Origin: Nonomuraea longispora
GTDB taxonomy: Bacteria > Actinomycetota > Actinomycetes > Streptosporangiales > Streptosporangiaceae
Reading direction: 5' to 3'
Assembly (NCBI RefSeq): GCF_004348345.1
Contig: NZ_SMJZ01000009.1
Location: forward strand, 17,982 to 81,981
Length of the DNA: 64,000 nucleotides
Translations under genes and position numbers: made by a program
Notes under the pieces: model-generated
Database searches by the model: none
The model's input: only the letters and a program-made list of their open reading frames with translations
What the model was told of the DNA's origin: nothing
Shown: piece after piece, positions 61,604-64,000 of the stretch
How the letters are laid out: each line of letters opens with the position of its first letter
Position numbering within the stretch: position 1 is the stretch's first letter

Positions 61604-62290
61604 GTGCCGTTCATACGCTGCGTCAACCCAGGGGAGGAACCGCCAGTGGAGGGGCCGTTCATACGCATCGAGGACACCGGCGAGGTGGTCCCCTTGCGCC
61701 CCGAGATCACAACGGTGGGGAGGGGCCGAGGTGTCGACATCCGGCTCACCGATCCCAGTGTGTCTCGTCTCCATGCCGAGTTCGTCAGACGAGGACCCTA
61801 CCTGTATGTCGTCGACCTGGGTTTGTCCAGGAACGGCACGCGGGTGAACGGCAGGCCGATCGCCCGGAGGGTCCTTGACGACGGTGACGTCGTCTCCTTC
61901 GGCGCTGCCAGGGGTCGCATCGGTGGAGTCCCCCGTGAGGACTTCACCCCTGAGGTCGAGCTGCGCAGGGCGGCCGCGCCCGAGCTGACCAGGCGCGAGG
62001 TCGATGTGCTGACCTCGCTCTGCAGGCCGGCGCTGTCGGACGAGGCGTTCGTCGCCCCGGCGACCGCACGCGAGATCGCCGACGACCTGGTCGTGACCGA
62101 GGCCGCGGTCAAGCAACATCTGCTGCGGCTCTACCAGAAGTTCAGGATCCCCGAGGGCACCAACCGGCGCACACGGCTGGCCAACGAGGTCGTCGCGCTC
62201 GGTCTGGTACGCCCTACCCCCGTGGTGCCGCCACAGAGGTCGTCGGGAGCCGCCGAGCAGCCGTCGGCCGCTGGGCGAAGAGCTTCTTAG
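61604..62290 (+). CDS. FHA domain protein with C-terminal LuxR-like HTH
   Basis: Protein of 228 residues. Residues about 15-95 are a forkhead-associated domain that binds phosphothreonine (TTVGRGRGVDIRLTDPSVSR, LHAEFV, GLSRNGTRVNGR). Residues about 125-200 form an HTH (APELTRREVDVLTSL, ATAREIADDLVVTEAAVKQH) like that of GerE/LuxR proteins. It can thus link Ser/Thr kinase signals to transcription. The GTG at 61604 follows AGGAG by five bases. Divergent from citrate synthase; a receptor kinase lies 6 kb away, but linkage is speculation. Confidence 0.85.
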   Translation: MPFIRCVNPGEEPPVEGPFIRIEDTGEVVPLRPEITTVGRGRGVDIRLTDPSVSRLHAEFVRRGPYLYVVDLGLSRNGTRVNGRPIARRVLDDGDVVSFGAARGRIGGVPREDFTPEVELRRAAAPELTRREVDVLTSLCRPALSDEAFVAPATAREIADDLVVTEAAVKQHLLRLYQKFRIPEGTNRRTRLANEVVALGLVRPTPVVPPQRSSGAAEQPSAAGRRAS

Positions 62291-62471
62291 GTGTCCGAGA
62301 GGTCACCTGTGTAGAACGGTTCGCGACCGGGGCCACGGCGAGGGGTTCCGGCAGCGTCGGAACCAGCACGAGCGGTGGCGTGGGCATGCACTCCGGCCGG
62401 GCGTGCCGGTTGATCGCCGGCCGGATGACCGGCCGGCGACACGTACGGGCGCAGCACGCCCGCGAGCCGGC

Positions 62472-64000
62472 TCAGATGACCCGGAAGCCGTTGCTGGGCT
62501 TGCCGGTCCTGTTCGCGCGGTCGACGGCCACCACGTAGTAGTGGTCGCCGCGCTTGCCGTCGGGGTCGGTCCAGCGCACCTGCCGGTCGCCGGGCACGAC
62601 GGCCACCAGGTGGCGGGCGTCGGCGAAGTCCCTGCCGGAGCGCGACTGCCGGTCGAAGCGGAAGACGGCGAACTGGAACGGCTCGTCCCGTCCCGTCGCC
62701 ACCGCCCGCACCTCGACCCCGCCGTGGCGGCGCAGCGCGTACGCCAGCACCGGCCGGCGCGGCGGCTCCCCCTTGGCGAGCCTGGGCAGCACGGGCGCGA
62801 GCGCGGGCCGCTGGTAGTGCTCGTCGACCGCGGTGGAGATGGAGGCGATCCTGTCGGCCTTGACGTCGTTGGCGTTGTACCAGATGTCGCCGCCGATCTC
62901 GGGGTGGTCCCTGTTGAGGGTCAGGTGCCTGGACAGTTCGTCCGGCGCCTGCCACTCCGCCGCCTGCGCGGGGTCGCCGGCCTTGTACGCGGCCTGGCCG
63001 ATCCACAACTGCGTCTTCGTGCCCGCGGCGACGTCGGACCACCACGGGACGAGCTTGGAGTAGTCGGCCGGCGGCTGCCCGATGTACCAGTAGAGCTGCG
63101 GTGCGATGTAGTCGAGCCAGCCCTTCTTGACCCAGCCGCGGGTGTCGGCGTGCAGGTTGTCGTAGGACTGGCCGCCGTTGGTGTCGGACCCGAGCGGGTC
63201 GCTGGCCTTGTTGCGCCAGATGCCGGACGGGCTGATGCCCCACGCGATCTCCGGCTTGGACTCCAGCACCCGCTGCTGCATCTCCTGGACCATGAGGTCG
63301 ACGTTGTTGCGCCGCCAGGCGGCCAGGTCGGGGAAGCCGGCGCCGTGTTCGGCGTACGCGGCGCTGTCGTCGAAGTCCGCGGTGTTGGTCGGGTAGAAGT
63401 AGTCGTCGAAGTGGAGGCCGTCGATGTCGTAGCGGGTGACCGCGTCCATCATGGCGTCCTGGCAGAATCTGCGCACTTCCGGCATGCCGGGGTTGTAGTA
63501 GAGCTTGCCACCGAACGGCAGGATCCAGTCGGGGTGCTTGCGCCCGGGGTGGTCGGGGTGCAGCTTGCCCGGGTCGTCCTGCATCGAGACGCGGTAGGGG
63601 TTGAACCACGCGTGGAAGGCCAGGCCGCGCTTGTGGGTCTCCTCCACGGCGAACCCGAGCGGGTCGTAGCCGGGGTCCTTCCCCTGCGTCCCGGTCAGAT
63701 ACTGTGACCAGGGTTCGAACGGTGACGGCCAGAACGCGTCCGCGGTCGGCCTGATCTGCACGAACACCGAGTTGAGCCTGCGCTGCACGGCCACGTCGAG
63801 CCAGGCGAGATATTCGGCCTTCTGCTCGTCCGCGGTCAGTCCCGGCTTCGAGGGCCAGTTGATGTTGACCACGGAGGCGATCCACATGCCGCGCATCTGG
63901 CGCAGCGGCGGGATGTGCCCGCCCGTCGACGCGTAGGCGGGCAGCGGGACGGCGGAAGCGGCGGCGGCGAGGGCTAAGCCCTTCAGGAGAGTCCTTCTGC
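62472..64000 (-). CDS. Exported family 10-like glycosylhydrolase (GHL10/DUF187), partial
   Basis: The frame runs to the right edge, so the true start is outside. The first visible residues, RRTLLKGLALAAAASAVPLP, are a twin-arginine-type signal peptide. The barrel follows: MRGMWIASVVNINWPSKPGL, FVQIRPTADAFW, HAWFNPYRVS, IDGLHFDDYFYP, WGISPSGIWRNK and DYIAPQLYWYIG. This is the GHL10 (DUF187, PF02638) type; some members cleave cell-wall glycans. A beta-sandwich tail follows (VEVRAVATGRDEPFQFAVF). About 180 bp without a gene separate it from the FHA gene. Confidence 0.88.
   Translation of the reverse strand, partial: RRTLLKGLALAAAASAVPLPAYASTGGHIPPLRQMRGMWIASVVNINWPSKPGLTADEQKAEYLAWLDVAVQRRLNSVFVQIRPTADAFWPSPFEPWSQYLTGTQGKDPGYDPLGFAVEETHKRGLAFHAWFNPYRVSMQDDPGKLHPDHPGRKHPDWILPFGGKLYYNPGMPEVRRFCQDAMMDAVTRYDIDGLHFDDYFYPTNTADFDDSAAYAEHGAGFPDLAAWRRNNVDLMVQEMQQRVLESKPEIAWGISPSGIWRNKASDPLGSDTNGGQSYDNLHADTRGWVKKGWLDYIAPQLYWYIGQPPADYSKLVPWWSDVAAGTKTQLWIGQAAYKAGDPAQAAEWQAPDELSRHLTLNRDHPEIGGDIWYNANDVKADRIASISTAVDEHYQRPALAPVLPRLAKGEPPRRPVLAYALRRHGGVEVRAVATGRDEPFQFAVFRFDRQSRSGRDFADARHLVAVVPGDRQVRWTDPDGKRGDHYYVVAVDRANRTGKPSNGFRVI

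Overview
This 64 kb window has the very high GC content, frequent GTG and TTG starts and gene order of an actinomycete chromosome. The linked modules (SCO4848-type membrane protein, D-Ala-D-Ala carboxypeptidase and YihY; thymidine phosphorylase, cytidine deaminase and BMP-type nucleoside importer; DUF3017 between icd and citrate synthase) fit a filamentous actinomycete, probably Streptosporangiaceae or Nonomuraea-like. The genus is an inference. No rRNA, tRNA, CRISPR array, replication origin or intact insertion sequence was seen.

Layout. 1-4974: a glycoside-use operon on the minus strand (GH31 glycosidase, solute-binding lipoprotein, two permeases, the last cut by the window edge) behind a pair of direct-repeat operators. 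4990-9240: an accessory island with a stand-alone GntR-type HTH gene, decayed remnants that look like a type I restriction locus (an HsdR-like tail and a YgjP-type metallopeptidase, each with an in-frame stop), and an apparently intact rloA-rloB pair. 9384-18518: housekeeping genes (alpha/beta hydrolase, flavoprotein quinone reductase, gamma-glutamylcyclotransferase-like protein, MHS transporter, double-headed Lrp regulator, M20 peptidase, purine nucleoside phosphorylase, phosphosugar mutase). 18519-21450: a second accessory stretch with a possible structured RNA or attenuator, tiny ORFs, and a DUF234-type ATPase flanked on both sides by GGTCTCA/TGAGACC palindromes. 21453-26489: a MerR / ECF sigma / GyrI-like operon whose sigma factor seems to lack region 4, then a TetR / acyl-CoA ligase / enoyl-CoA hydratase operon.

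26500-36327: nucleoside salvage. Adenosine deaminase sits next to a tightly overlapping operon of BMP lipoprotein, ABC ATPase, two permeases, cytidine deaminase and thymidine phosphorylase. With the phosphorylase and mutase at 16-18.5 kb, this would import nucleosides, deaminate them, split them by phosphorolysis and feed the pentose phosphate into metabolism. 36613-45851: secreted S15 peptidase, M20 amidohydrolase, a PGM1-like ATP-grasp protein, cell-wall carboxypeptidase, YihY and an amidohydrolase with a divergent MarR regulator. 45968-52485: an XRE/TPR-like regulator followed by nested inverted repeats and arginine deiminase, then trpS, a CNNM/CorC-type membrane protein and galE. 52571-61406: TCA-cycle enzymes (malate dehydrogenase, isocitrate dehydrogenase, citrate synthase) interleaved with a receptor-like Ser/Thr kinase fused to an extracellular solute-binding domain. 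61604-64000: an FHA-HTH protein and a glycosyl-hydrolase-like exported protein cut by the right edge.

The most unusual features are the palindrome-flanked DUF234 ATPase, the RloAB pair beside a dead restriction locus, the sigma factor without region 4, the kinase/solute-binding fusion near TCA genes, and the repeat cluster between the XRE regulator and arginine deiminase.
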